From SURF-55 sp040755195 (GTDB taxonomy: Bacteria > Bacillota > Desulfotomaculia > Desulfotomaculales > Ammonificaceae), in contig JBFMBL010000007.1 of the NCBI GenBank assembly GCA_040755195.1, positions 17,305 to 81,304 of the forward strand: DNA of 64,000 bases. Direction: 5' to 3'. Numbering within the stretch: position 1 is the first letter of the stretch; each line of letters begins with the position of its first letter. The position numbers were made by a program, and so were the translations under genes. The notes beneath the pieces were generated by a model. The model was given only the letters and a program-made list of their open reading frames with translations. It made no database searches and had not been told where the DNA came from. Shown piece after piece: positions 15,506-23,959 of the stretch.

Positions 15506-16652
15506 GGTATGCTTCCTCGGTGGTGCCCGTTACAGCCAACCTCTGGATGGAACCAGCGCCAAAAAGTTTCGCCTGATGGCTGAGTTGGGGGAATTGTTCG
15601 TCATCGGGTTTTCGTGTGATAATAAACCGCGCCGCTTCACCGAGCACGTACGTTTTTATTTACTACCGCAACTGCCTTTACCCGTATTACGCTACATATT
15701 GATGTTTTTCGCAGGTACCGCGATTGTTCTCTGGCTTATTCTTAGGCATAACGTCCGTATACTGGTAGCCCAGAGCCCTTACGAAGGATTTGCCGGAGCT
15801 ATGGCTAAAAGGTTGGCCCGGCTTCTCGGGTTAAAAGTAATATTGATTGTGGAAAGCCATGGGAACTTCGAGGAAAGCCTTTTTTTACAGCGGAGGGTGT
15901 TGCTCCCCGCGCTATATCGTACCCTGATGCAATGGACAGCCCGTTATGCCCTGAAGCACTCGGACCTGCTCCGGACGGTCTCCAACTCTACGCGCGAGCA
16001 ACTCCTGCGATGGGCACCCGGAAAGCCCAGTGTACAGTTTCCGGCCTGGACGGATATCGGTGTTTTTCTGAATGCGCCACCGGAGCCCACAACCAGCGAC
16101 GTTCTTTTCGCGGGAGTATTGACTCCTCTCAAGGGAATTCACGTACTGATCGATGCTTTTACGAGAATAACCGAAAATCTCCCGGCAACGCAGCTTTGGA
16201 TAGTCGGGCGGGATGAAAACAGGGAATACGCTATGGAGCTTCGTGAGAAAGTGGCAGCGTTTGGCCTGGCTGATAGAATACACTTCACCGGAGAGGTTGC
16301 GCAGCAGGAACTTGCCCGGTATATGGCGCGCTGCCGTGTTTTTGTCCTGCCTTCAAAGTCCGAAGCACTTGGGCGCGTCATACTTGAGGCGATGGCGGCA
16401 GGAAAACCGGTCATCGCCAGCGAAGTCGGCGGGATACCGGAGATGGTACAGGACGGCGTCACAGGGTTTCTGGTCCCTCCCGGCGATCCCGACGCCCTGG
16501 CCGACCGTCTCTACCGGCTCCTCAGCCACCCGGAGGAAGCGGAAGAAATGGGAAAGCGGGCGAAGGTGTTTGCAGAGAAGTTTTTTTCACCCGGCGCCTA
16601 CCAGCAGGCATACCGCCAATTGTTCGAAAAAGCTGAATTAATACTGCAATAA
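15498..16652 (+). CDS. Glycosyltransferase family 4
   Basis: A 384-residue GT-B glycosyltransferase. The N-terminal domain contains a hydrophobic segment (about residues 60-85, LPVLRYILMFFAGTAIVLWLIL) that should bind the membrane. The donor domain shows VLFAGVLTPLKGIHVLIDAF, LWIVGRDENREY, and SKSEALGRVILEAMAAGKPVIASEVGGIPEMVQDGVTG with the E-x7-E motif. The GTG start overlaps the upstream methyltransferase by 8 nt. Acceptor and donor are unknown. Confidence 0.87.
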   Translation: MVKVCFLGGARYSQPLDGTSAKKFRLMAELGELFVIGFSCDNKPRRFTEHVRFYLLPQLPLPVLRYILMFFAGTAIVLWLILRHNVRILVAQSPYEGFAGAMAKRLARLLGLKVILIVESHGNFEESLFLQRRVLLPALYRTLMQWTARYALKHSDLLRTVSNSTREQLLRWAPGKPSVQFPAWTDIGVFLNAPPEPTTSDVLFAGVLTPLKGIHVLIDAFTRITENLPATQLWIVGRDENREYAMELREKVAAFGLADRIHFTGEVAQQELARYMARCRVFVLPSKSEALGRVILEAMAAGKPVIASEVGGIPEMVQDGVTGFLVPPGDPDALADRLYRLLSHPEEAEEMGKRAKVFAEKFFSPGAYQQAYRQLFEKAELILQ

Positions 16653-16669
16653 AGGAGCTGATCGAGCGA

Positions 16670-16698
16670 TAGACAGGATTCGCTCACGATGTTAGAAT
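16670..16698 (+). promoter_or_regulatory. Promoter of the VapBC-like module
   Basis: TAGACA, a 17-bp spacer and TAGAAT, 41 bp before the antitoxin start. It suggests the module has its own promoter inside the polysaccharide locus. Confidence 0.5.
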
Positions 16699-16738
16699 GA
16701 GCTTAGAACCGGGAGTAGTTTGAGGGAGGTAACCTAAA

Positions 16739-16930
16739 ATGTCACTCAAGGAAATAATTGAGCAACTACCCCCCGACCTCCAACAGGAGGTAAAGGATTT
16801 CGCAGAGTTTTTGCTGGCAAAGCGGGCTAAAAAGCCATGCCGGTTACCTAAGTTCGATTGGGCAGGCGCCCTTAAGGATCTGCGAGAGTATTACTCGTCT
16901 GTGGAACTCCAGCACAAGATTCTCGAATGA
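16739..16930 (+). CDS. DUF2281/VapB-like antitoxin
   Basis: A 63-residue protein: MSLKEIIEQLPPDLQQEVKDFAEFLLAKRAKK matches the DUF2281 antitoxin helix, followed by a C-terminal toxin-binding tail (FDWAGALKDLREYYSSVELQHKILE). A GGGAGGT site lies upstream. Its stop overlaps the start of the PIN gene by 4 nt. Because the toxin partner is broken, this antitoxin may now be free of its target. Confidence 0.75.
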   Translation: MSLKEIIEQLPPDLQQEVKDFAEFLLAKRAKKPCRLPKFDWAGALKDLREYYSSVELQHKILE

Positions 16931-17339
16931 AGAGGGGATTAGTGTACCTTCTTGATACGAATATCTTTTTAGAAATTCTGCTACAACAAGAACATACAGC
17001 GGCGGCAAAGGCAATTTTTAAGACAATTCACCCATCGCGACTGTATATAAGCGATTTTTCGGTTCATTCGATCGGGGTGCTTCTCTTCAGGAGGAACCAA
17101 CACGAAGTCTACAATCGCTTTGTGGAAGATATGATTCTTAACTGTGGAACGGTCGTCCTTCGCCTTAATGCTTAAGACCTTCGGATTGTGACCACAGCTT
17201 CTCAACGATACCGGCTGGACTTTGATAATGCTTATCAATATGCTATAGCTGAAAGATATGGCTTAGCGATTGTGAGTTTCGTGCCGACTTTGACCGGACG
17301 GAGAAAGGACGTATAACACCTGATAAAATCAAGCTCTGA
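16927..17339 (+). pseudogene. PIN-domain (VapC-like) toxin, inactivated
   Basis: The frame starts MKRGLVYLLDTNIFLEILLQQ (PIN acidic residue in LLDTN) and meets TAA at 17173-17175. The same frame continues with PIN-like sequence DLRIVTTASQRYRLDFDNAYQYAIAERYGLAIVSF. A 1-nt loss near 17281 then shifts it into the frame reading ADFDRTEKGRITPDKIKL, ending at 17339. Rejoined, the last part would be IVSFDADFDRTE, the usual PIN C-terminal acidic motif. So one nonsense change and one deletion have killed the toxin. The final TGA overlaps the ATG of the next glycosyltransferase. Confidence 0.8.
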
Positions 17340-18445
17340 TGGAAGCCTCTCGTAAGGTGCAAAACCAGATGCGCCTTCTGCTATTCAATCTTGCTACCGA
17401 CGTTGATGATCCGATTCTGGGTTTTACCACCCGTTGGATCGATGCACTGGCCAAACGGGTTGAATCTATTGACGTCATTACGATGCGGGCAGGCCGAATA
17501 GAGGTACCGGACAATGTAAAGGTATATTCAGTGGGCAAGGAAAAGGGCTACAGCGAACCGCGCCGGGTGCTTGAATTCTACCGGCATTTGTCCCGTATTC
17601 TCAAGAAAAATCGTATTGACGTATGTTTCTCGCACATGATTCCTGAGTTCAGTATCCTCGCCGCGCCGGTATTAAAGGCAAAGCGCATACCCATTGTTAC
17701 CTGGTACGCTCACCCGACGGCAAATCGCAGATTGAGAATTGCCCACTACCTGTCTGATCAAATGGTCGCAAGCTTGGCATCGGCTTATCCTTACAAACAA
17801 GACAAGCTGACGGTCGTAGGCCAGGGAATAGATACGGACCTTTTTTCTCCAGACGGAACGTTCCCGGAACAGCCCCCAATTGTTCTGTGCGCGGGGCGTC
17901 TTTCACCGGCTAAGGACCACCCGACCTTGCTTAAGGCGGCAGCATTGCTCAACGGGAACCTCGAAAGCGCCTTCCGCATTGTCATCATCGGCGCGCCTGC
18001 AGGACCGCAGGGTGAAACGTACGCACGGTCGCTTCAAGACCAGGTAGAGGAACTCGGCCTTAAGAAAATCACCAGCTTCGAACCGGCGGTTCCGACTGCA
18101 GCACTCCCGGTCTGGTACCGGCGCTGCACGGTACACGTAAACCTGACTCCAACAGGCTTTGGGGACAAAGTTGCTTGGGAAGCAATGAGCTGTGGCAGGC
18201 CGTGTTTAGTGGCCAACGAAGGGTTTAAGCAAACCCTGGGAGAACTGGTGAACCGTCTTCTGTTTCGTTACGGGGACGAGGAAGACCTGGCAGCCAAGCT
18301 GCGGGTGTTCTTGTCACTTCCACCGGCTGAACTCGAACAGATGGGAGCTTATTTACGAAAAAATGTTATTGAATACCACAGTTTAGACGGCCTGTCCGGC
18401 CGTTTGGTAAACTTATTCAAAGAGTTATGTTTATCCATTAGATAG
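17339..18445 (+). CDS. Glycosyltransferase family 4
   Basis: A 368-residue GT-B protein. The N-terminal domain starts at MRLLLFNLATDVDDPILGFTTRW (about residue 11). The donor domain has IVLCAGRLSPAKDHPTLLKAAALL, IVIIGAPAGPQGETYARSLQDQV and TPTGFGDKVAWEAMSCGRPCLVAN. The first Glu of the E-x7-E motif is replaced (GDKVAWE), a variation seen in some GT4 enzymes. The ATG overlaps the stop of the decayed PIN gene. It is the last gene before a 150-bp gap that precedes gmd. Confidence 0.83.
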   Translation: MEASRKVQNQMRLLLFNLATDVDDPILGFTTRWIDALAKRVESIDVITMRAGRIEVPDNVKVYSVGKEKGYSEPRRVLEFYRHLSRILKKNRIDVCFSHMIPEFSILAAPVLKAKRIPIVTWYAHPTANRRLRIAHYLSDQMVASLASAYPYKQDKLTVVGQGIDTDLFSPDGTFPEQPPIVLCAGRLSPAKDHPTLLKAAALLNGNLESAFRIVIIGAPAGPQGETYARSLQDQVEELGLKKITSFEPAVPTAALPVWYRRCTVHVNLTPTGFGDKVAWEAMSCGRPCLVANEGFKQTLGELVNRLLFRYGDEEDLAAKLRVFLSLPPAELEQMGAYLRKNVIEYHSLDGLSGRLVNLFKELCLSIR

Positions 18446-18597
18446 CAAGATGCGGATACATAGTATGAATATGTAGTAAATCCGTGCCTTAGCAGTCAAA
18501 AAATTAGATTTGGTCGAACCTTGTATTCGTTGTATACTTTAATTGTTGCTTATCGTTACTTGTTTGCTTTAAGAGTATGTGTATCGGGGTGTTTTTA

Positions 18598-19683
18598 ATG
18601 AAGCGCGCTTTAATTACCGGCATTACCGGGCAGGACGGCTCTTATCTTACTGAGCTTTTGCTCTCCAAGGGTTATGAGGTGCACGGCCTCATCCGGCGGG
18701 CAAGCACATTTAATACGGACCGCCTCGACCATCTTTACCGGGATCCCCACGAGCAGGATGCGAGTCTTTTCCTGCATTACGGTGATCTCGTGAACTCGGA
18801 GCAGCTCACCAACCTGATTTACAACCTGAAACCGGACGAGATATATCACCTTGGCGCACAGAGCCACGTCAGAGTCAGCTTCGACATACCCGAATACACG
18901 GGTGACATTACCGGCCTCGGCACCACGAGGCTCCTGGAAGCCATCCGGCGGAGCGGGATAAAAACAAGGTTCTACCAGGCGTCGAGTTCCGAGATGTTCG
19001 GAGGCGCGCCTGCGCCGCAAAACGAGTCAACCCCGTTTCATCCCCGCAGCCCGTATGCGGCCGCGAAGGTTTACTCCTACTGGATGGTTGCCAACTACCG
19101 ACAGGGATACGGCCTGTGGGCGTGCAACGGGATTCTCTTCAACCATGAGAGCCCCCGGCGCGGAGAAACCTTCGTAACCCGGAAAATAACAAGGGCGCTG
19201 GCCAATATCATTGCCGGCAGGCAGCAAAAACTTTTCCTCGGGAATCTCGATGCCCGGCGTGACTGGGGCTACGCGCCTGAGTATGTAGAAGCGATGTGGT
19301 TGATACTCCAGCAGGACGAGCCGGACGATTACGTTATCGGCACCGGGGAGTCGCATTCGGTAAGAGAGTTCCTGGAAGAAGCATTTTCTTACGCCGGCAT
19401 TGACTGGCGTCAGCACGTTGAAACCGACCCCCGTTACTTCCGGCCGACAGAGGTGGAATTTCTTCTCGCCGACGCCTCAAAAGCCCGAGGAGAACTGGGC
19501 TGGAGCCCCAAAGTCCGGTTTAAGGAGCTTGTCAGGATAATGGTCGACGCGGATATGGAAGCGGCCGGGCTCACGCCGCCCGGTGAAGGGAAGCGCATTC
19601 TTCAAGAAAAATTCTCGGGCTGGCACCAGTGGGAGACAGGCGTGAAGGCAGTGTATGAGAACGTGAGGCGTGGAATGGAATAG
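18598..19683 (+). CDS. gmd: GDP-mannose 4,6-dehydratase
   Basis: A 361-residue Gmd of usual length. MKRALITGITGQDGSYLTELLLSKGYEVHGLIRRAS is nearly canonical. The catalytic Thr/Ser segment is SSSEMFG and the Tyr/Lys pair is in SPYAAAKVYSYW. FNHESPRRGETFVTRKITRA and DARRDWGYAPEYVEAMW are also family hallmarks. It converts GDP-D-mannose to GDP-4-keto-6-deoxy-D-mannose with bound NADP. ATG 18598 is chosen (GGGGTG 7 nt upstream); the ATG at 18577 adds a non-conserved leader. The product can feed the Fcl-like protein at 20331 or the DegT aminotransferase at 35190. Substrate comes from ManC/ManB at 45.6-48.0 kb. Confidence 0.95.
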   Translation: MKRALITGITGQDGSYLTELLLSKGYEVHGLIRRASTFNTDRLDHLYRDPHEQDASLFLHYGDLVNSEQLTNLIYNLKPDEIYHLGAQSHVRVSFDIPEYTGDITGLGTTRLLEAIRRSGIKTRFYQASSSEMFGGAPAPQNESTPFHPRSPYAAAKVYSYWMVANYRQGYGLWACNGILFNHESPRRGETFVTRKITRALANIIAGRQQKLFLGNLDARRDWGYAPEYVEAMWLILQQDEPDDYVIGTGESHSVREFLEEAFSYAGIDWRQHVETDPRYFRPTEVEFLLADASKARGELGWSPKVRFKELVRIMVDADMEAAGLTPPGEGKRILQEKFSGWHQWETGVKAVYENVRRGME

Positions 19684-19738
19684 CAATAGTTAAGTAGTGT
19701 AGTTTAGTAGTTTTGTAGTAGAGTGGGTAAGAAGTAAG
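19684..19738 (+). repeat. Octanucleotide-like repeat (TAGTNNNG) left of the four-helix-bundle gene
   Basis: Words TAGTTTAG, TAGTTTTG and TAGTAGAG follow one another in an 8-bp phase immediately after the gmd stop. Related words occur at 20205-20275, on the other side of the next gene. Confidence 0.6.
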
Positions 19739-19748
19739 GTCCTGTACG

Positions 19749-20156
19749 GTGGTCAATAAAGGCCAGCAACGAGTTGGACCTATATCGACTTTTGAAGATC
19801 TCGAAGTCTGGCAAAAGGGAAGAGAGTTGAGAAAAGACTTTTCGCAGCTAGTCAAGAGACTTCCCTCAAGCGAGAGGTTCCGACTTGCAGATCAGATTTT
19901 GCGGGCTTCACGGTCGGTTACTGCCAACATAGCCGAAGGATACGGGAGGTTTCACTATCAGGAGAATATCCAGTTCTGCCGACAAGCGAGAGGCTCCTTG
20001 TTTGAATTGTTGGACCACCTTACAGTGGTCCATGATGAAGGATACATCAATGAGGAGAAATTTAAAGGGTTTAGGAAGCAGGTCTTTGAAATTATTCGCA
20101 TGCTGAACGGGTATATCAAATACCTCAGGCAAAGGAAGGATGACGATGCTCATTAA
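19749..20156 (+). CDS. Four-helix-bundle protein (S23/TIGR02436 family)
   Basis: A 135-residue protein with the family signature FEDLEVWQKGRELRKDF, SSERFRLADQILRASRSVTANIAEGYGRFHYQENIQFCRQARGSLFELLDHL. The family was first noted inside 23S rRNA intervening sequences and also occurs as isolated genes. It forms a pentameric helical bundle and its function is unknown. The GTG at 19749 is accepted although the ribosome site is weak. The gene is out of place in a sugar operon and is flanked on both sides by TAGTTTAG-type repeats, suggesting that it entered as a unit. Confidence 0.82.
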   Translation: MVNKGQQRVGPISTFEDLEVWQKGRELRKDFSQLVKRLPSSERFRLADQILRASRSVTANIAEGYGRFHYQENIQFCRQARGSLFELLDHLTVVHDEGYINEEKFKGFRKQVFEIIRMLNGYIKYLRQRKDDDAH

Positions 20157-20164
20157 AGGTATTC

Positions 20165-20310
20165 CCGTACTTAACAACTCGACCACTCAACTCTTTACTG
20201 ACTTGCAGTAGTGGAGTAGTTTAGTAGTTGAGTAGTTAGAGTGGTTTAGTGGTTTAGTAGTTGGTATTTCCTTACTTAACGACTTGACCACTCAACTTTG
20301 TACTTACTAC
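20165..20310 (+). repeat. Octanucleotide-like repeat and inverted arms right of the four-helix-bundle gene
   Basis: About eight units such as GAGTAGTT, TAGTAGTT and TTAGTGGT run from about 20205 to 20262. On both sides lie the complementary words ACCACTCAACT and TTAACAACTCGACCAC / TTAACGACTTGACCAC, so the block is a large imperfect palindrome. No coding potential is seen. Confidence 0.65.
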
Positions 20311-20330
20311 CGTAACGGGTGGAATGAAAT

Positions 20331-21281
20331 ATGAGTTTCTGGAACGGCAAAACGGTCGTGGTAACAGGTGGGGCCGGGTTCCTCGGCTCTTTTGTGGTGG
20401 ACAAACTGCGCGTGCGCGGCTGCCATAACGTGGCCGTACCCCGAAGCCGGGATTATGACCTCACCCAGTTGGAAGCCAGCAAAAGGCTGTTGCGCGACAC
20501 CCGCCCGGATATCGTCATCCACCTTGCCGCGCGGGTGGGCGGTATAGGCGCAAATCGCGTCCACCCCGCCGAATTCTTTTACGACAACCTTATGATGGGC
20601 GTTCAGTTGCTGCACGAATCGTGGAAGGCGGGTATTGATAAGTTCGTGGCCGTCGGTACGGTGTGCGCCTATCCAAAATTCACGCCCGTGCCGTTCAGGG
20701 AAGAAAATTTCTGGGACGGCTACCCGGAGGAAACGAACGCTCCTTACGGCCTGGCAAAAAAAATGCTGCTGGTGCAGGCTCAGGCCTACCGTCAGCAGTA
20801 CGGCTTTAACGCCGTCTACCTTCTTCCGGTTAACCTTTACGGCCCGCGGGACAACTTCGACCTTGAGACCTCGCACGTTATTCCGGCGCTCATCCGCAAG
20901 TGCGTGGAGGCCAAGGAACGGAACCATAAACACATCGAAGTCTGGGGGACAGGTCAGCCGACGCGCGAATTTCTGTATGTAGAAGACGCCGCCGAAGGAA
21001 TCCTGCTGGCAGCCGAGCATTACAACGGAAGCGAACCTGTAAACCTCGGCTCCGGCGAAGAAATCAGCATAAAGGACCTTGCCCGATTGATCGCCGACCT
21101 CGTGGGTTTTAAGGGCGGCATTAAGTGGGATACCAGCAAACCTGACGGACAGCCGCGCCGGCGCCTGGATACGCTAAAGGCGCAGGAATACTTTGGTTTT
21201 AAAGCAAAAACCACTTTTAACGAAGGTTTACCTCAAACAATCGATTGGTATTTGGCACAGCGAACCGCAACAGAGCGCTAA
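20331..21281 (+). CDS. fcl: GDP-L-fucose synthase-like epimerase/reductase
   Basis: A 316-residue extended SDR of GDP-fucose synthase length. NADP motif TGGAGFLGS; family segments HLAARVGGIGANRVHPAEFFYDNLMMG, GTVCAYPKFTPVPFREENFWDGYPEETNAPYGLAKKM (Tyr and Lys of the YxxxK pair), and NLYGPRDNFDLETSHVIPALIRK. The usual catalytic GSSCIYP appears as GTVCAYP, with Thr for Ser. It would epimerise and reduce the Gmd product to GDP-L-fucose; a related 6-deoxy sugar is possible. It is separated from gmd by the four-helix-bundle gene and repeats, consistent with an insertion between two formerly adjacent genes. Confidence 0.85.
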   Translation: MSFWNGKTVVVTGGAGFLGSFVVDKLRVRGCHNVAVPRSRDYDLTQLEASKRLLRDTRPDIVIHLAARVGGIGANRVHPAEFFYDNLMMGVQLLHESWKAGIDKFVAVGTVCAYPKFTPVPFREENFWDGYPEETNAPYGLAKKMLLVQAQAYRQQYGFNAVYLLPVNLYGPRDNFDLETSHVIPALIRKCVEAKERNHKHIEVWGTGQPTREFLYVEDAAEGILLAAEHYNGSEPVNLGSGEEISIKDLARLIADLVGFKGGIKWDTSKPDGQPRRRLDTLKAQEYFGFKAKTTFNEGLPQTIDWYLAQRTATER

Positions 21282-21301
21282 GGACAAGGAAGAGAATACG
21301 A

Positions 21302-22132
21302 TTGGACGCTACAGAACCCAAAACTGTTGTTATAAAACCGTCCCGCGGTTGGCTGGCGCTGAACTTGCGCGAGTTGTGGGAATACCGCGAACTTCTTTAT
21401 TTTTTTGTTTGGCGGGATATCAAGGTGCGTTATAAACAAACCGTGCTGGGGGCTGCCTGGGCGATCATTCAACCGTTTTTTACCATGGTCGTCTTCAGCC
21501 TTTTCTTTGGAAAGCTGGCGCGTTTGCCCTCTGACGGTCTTCCCTACCCTATTTTTTATTACAGCGCCCTGCTTCCCTGGATGTATTTTGCGGGCGCGCT
21601 AACAAGCGCCACAAATACGGTGGTTGAACACCAACGGGTAATCACTAAAGTATATTTTCCAAGGTTAATTTTACCGATTACGTCGGTACTTCCGGGTCTT
21701 GTAGACTTTGGTATCGCCTTTACTATATTGATCGGCATGATGTTCTACTACCACATCGCCCTTACGGCAGCAATTTTCGCGGTATTACCTTTTCTTCTGT
21801 TAGCGGTAGCTACCGCGCTGGGTGTCGGACTCTGGCTAACGTCAATGAACACAATCTATCGGGATGTACGATACATCGTGCCGTTCCTGATCCAGTTCTG
21901 GATGTTCGCCTCGCCGGTGGCGTACTCAAGCAGCCTTATCCCGGATAAGTGGCGTGCGCTGTACGGGCTCAACCCGATGGCCGGAGTGATCGAGGGATTC
22001 CGCTGGGCAGTACTCGGCCAGGGACACCCCCCGGCCCTACTCGGCGTTTCTATCGTGGTTGTATTATTCATACTGGCAGGCGGATTCTTTTACTTTCGCA
22101 AGATGGAAGGAACACTGGCAGACGTAGTGTAA
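21302..22132 (+). CDS. wzm: Polysaccharide ABC exporter, permease
   Basis: A 276-residue ABC-2 membrane protein. A cytoplasmic N-terminus (LRELWEYRELLYFFVWRDIKVRYKQTVLGAAWAIIQP) is the classic Wzm/TagG entry helix. About six hydrophobic segments follow (for example MVVFSLFFGKLA, LVDFGIAFTILIGMMFYY, AIFAVLPFLLLAVATALGVG, VSIVVVLFILAGGFFYF). The TTG at 21302 is chosen because GGAAGAGA lies 8 nt upstream. With Wzt (23960) it should flip the finished, lipid-linked polysaccharide across the cytoplasmic membrane. The two halves are unusually separated by the Sat-CysC gene. Confidence 0.9.
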   Translation: MDATEPKTVVIKPSRGWLALNLRELWEYRELLYFFVWRDIKVRYKQTVLGAAWAIIQPFFTMVVFSLFFGKLARLPSDGLPYPIFYYSALLPWMYFAGALTSATNTVVEHQRVITKVYFPRLILPITSVLPGLVDFGIAFTILIGMMFYYHIALTAAIFAVLPFLLLAVATALGVGLWLTSMNTIYRDVRYIVPFLIQFWMFASPVAYSSSLIPDKWRALYGLNPMAGVIEGFRWAVLGQGHPPALLGVSIVVVLFILAGGFFYFRKMEGTLADVV

Positions 22133-22179
22133 ATAGGGGCAAGTCGCAATTTCTATTGCTTTAAGGAAAAGAGGAGACT

Positions 22180-23946
22180 ATGGGAAAGGATACCAAACAA
22201 CCGTCAGTCATTACCCCTTACGGTGGCAAGTTGGTCAACCTCGTCGTTGACGACAATAAACGTGACAGGCTTTTGGAAAAAGCGAAGCAGATTCCCTCGC
22301 TGCAGCTTTCATTACAGTCAATTTCCGATATTGAGTTGCTCGCAACGGGTGCTTTATCTCCGTTAGATCGTTTTATGGGCGGAAATGATTATATCCGCGT
22401 CCTTGATGAAATGCGCCTGACAAATGGAATGTTGTTCCCTGTCCCGATTGTTCTGGCAACTGAAAACAATGTTTTCGATATCGGAGATGAAATTACTCTT
22501 CGCAATGACAAGAATGAAATAGTCGGGGTTATGAAAATAGAAGAAAAATTTGAAAGAGACCCCGTCTATGAGGTTTCGCGCGTATTCGGGATAACCGACA
22601 CATACCACCCGTTGGTGGCAGACGCGACATCCTGGGGTCAATTCTGTCTTTCAGGTCCCCTCGCAATTCTCAATCTGGTACATCATTACAATTTTAAAGA
22701 GTTTCGTTACTCTCCGCTTGAAATACGAAAATGGCTGAACCGCCAAGGGTATTCGAACGCTGTGGCTTTCGAAACCAGCGGTTTTATTTCCCGGATTGAA
22801 GAAGAATTAACCCGGAAAATGATCGAAAAAGTAGGCGGCGCTCTGATTATCCAGGCGGTGTTTGACCCGTCCCAACGTGAGGACTTGGACGCCTACATCC
22901 GCAATAGAACTTACGAGGCCTTGATGGAAAAATACTACGACCGGCGGCGTACGATTTTGAACCTTGTCCCCCTGGGCAGGAAAACAATATCGGTCCAAAA
23001 TATTTTGTGGCGGGCAATCATCCACCGCAATTATGGAGCATACTACTTCGTTTTGGGACCGGAATTTCATACCTTAACAGCAGACTTGGATCCCAAAGAC
23101 GAAGCTTCTTTCGGGACGCATAAAGCACGGGAACTCCTTAAGGATCTCAGCCCCGAAATCGGTGTGAAAATAATGGGATTCAACGAAATGTGCTGCCTTT
23201 TAGGAGAAGATCAAAGTAAAGATCTCCGCCGCATATATCACATGTTTTCAACTCCCGCAGGCCGGTTTAAAAGCGACCATTACTCGGAAGCAACGGTTTT
23301 ACCCAAGCGATTGCTACATCCCGAGGTTGCGGCCATCTTATCCGAGGCATATCCACCGCGCCACCGGCAGGGTTTTTGTATTTGGCTTACCGGGCTGCCT
23401 TGCGCCGGAAAATCTACAATTGCAGAAATTGTCACCGAGATGTTGCACGAGTATGGCAAAAGAGTAACCCTCCTGGACGGCGATGTCGTTCGAACGCATC
23501 TATCCAAAGGGCTTGGATTTGCAAAACAGGATCGTGACACGAACGTCCTTCGCATCGGATTCGTAGCGTCTGAAATTGTCCGGCATAATGGGACAGTGGT
23601 CTGCGCGGCTGTGAGCCCCTATCGGGCCACACGTAATCAGGTGCGCAACATGGTGGGTGAAGACCGCTTTATTGAAGTGTTTGTCAACACTCCAATTGAA
23701 GTTTGCGAACAACGTGATTCAAAAGGGTTGTACGCTAAAGCAAGGCTGGGGCAGATAAAAAGGCTGACCGGTATAGATGATCCTTACGAAGCTTCTGTAG
23801 CTCCGGAAATGATCCTGACCACAACAGACTGTTCTCCGGAAGACAACGCTTTAAAAGTTATCAATTTCTTAGTCGAGAAAGGCTTTTTACTGCCTAAATC
23901 AAAGTCTGCAAAAAAAGAACTGCTTGATTACAGCGCTTACAAATAA
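22180..23946 (+). CDS. Sat-CysC fusion: degenerate ATP sulfurylase domain plus APS kinase
   Basis: A 588-residue fusion. Residues about 10-390 align with the PUA-like and catalytic domains of ATP sulfurylase, but the active-site motifs are lost: the QTRNPxHxxH position reads ETSGFISRIE (198-207), the GRDHAG position reads GPEFHT, and the SGTxxR position is EATVLPK. Residues about 395-570 are a complete APS kinase: P-loop GLPCAGKST (405-413), LDGDVVRTHLSKGLGFAKQDRDTN, AAVSPYRATRNQVR, FVNTPIEVCEQRDSKGLYAKA. The expected activity is APS to PAPS, the sulfate donor for sugar sulfation. The sulfurylase half may be structural or allosteric, mirroring fungal ATP sulfurylase where the kinase half is the inactive one. 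No sulfotransferase was recognised in the window. Confidence 0.88.
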   Translation: MGKDTKQPSVITPYGGKLVNLVVDDNKRDRLLEKAKQIPSLQLSLQSISDIELLATGALSPLDRFMGGNDYIRVLDEMRLTNGMLFPVPIVLATENNVFDIGDEITLRNDKNEIVGVMKIEEKFERDPVYEVSRVFGITDTYHPLVADATSWGQFCLSGPLAILNLVHHYNFKEFRYSPLEIRKWLNRQGYSNAVAFETSGFISRIEEELTRKMIEKVGGALIIQAVFDPSQREDLDAYIRNRTYEALMEKYYDRRRTILNLVPLGRKTISVQNILWRAIIHRNYGAYYFVLGPEFHTLTADLDPKDEASFGTHKARELLKDLSPEIGVKIMGFNEMCCLLGEDQSKDLRRIYHMFSTPAGRFKSDHYSEATVLPKRLLHPEVAAILSEAYPPRHRQGFCIWLTGLPCAGKSTIAEIVTEMLHEYGKRVTLLDGDVVRTHLSKGLGFAKQDRDTNVLRIGFVASEIVRHNGTVVCAAVSPYRATRNQVRNMVGEDRFIEVFVNTPIEVCEQRDSKGLYAKARLGQIKRLTGIDDPYEASVAPEMILTTTDCSPEDNALKVINFLVEKGFLLPKSKSAKKELLDYSAYK

Positions 23947-23959
23947 AGGTGGACCCGGG

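Noticed and set aside
20165..20310. Attachment site of a prophage or integrative element
   Set aside because: No integrase, no tRNA overlap and no matching site was found; the block is a low-complexity palindromic repeat.
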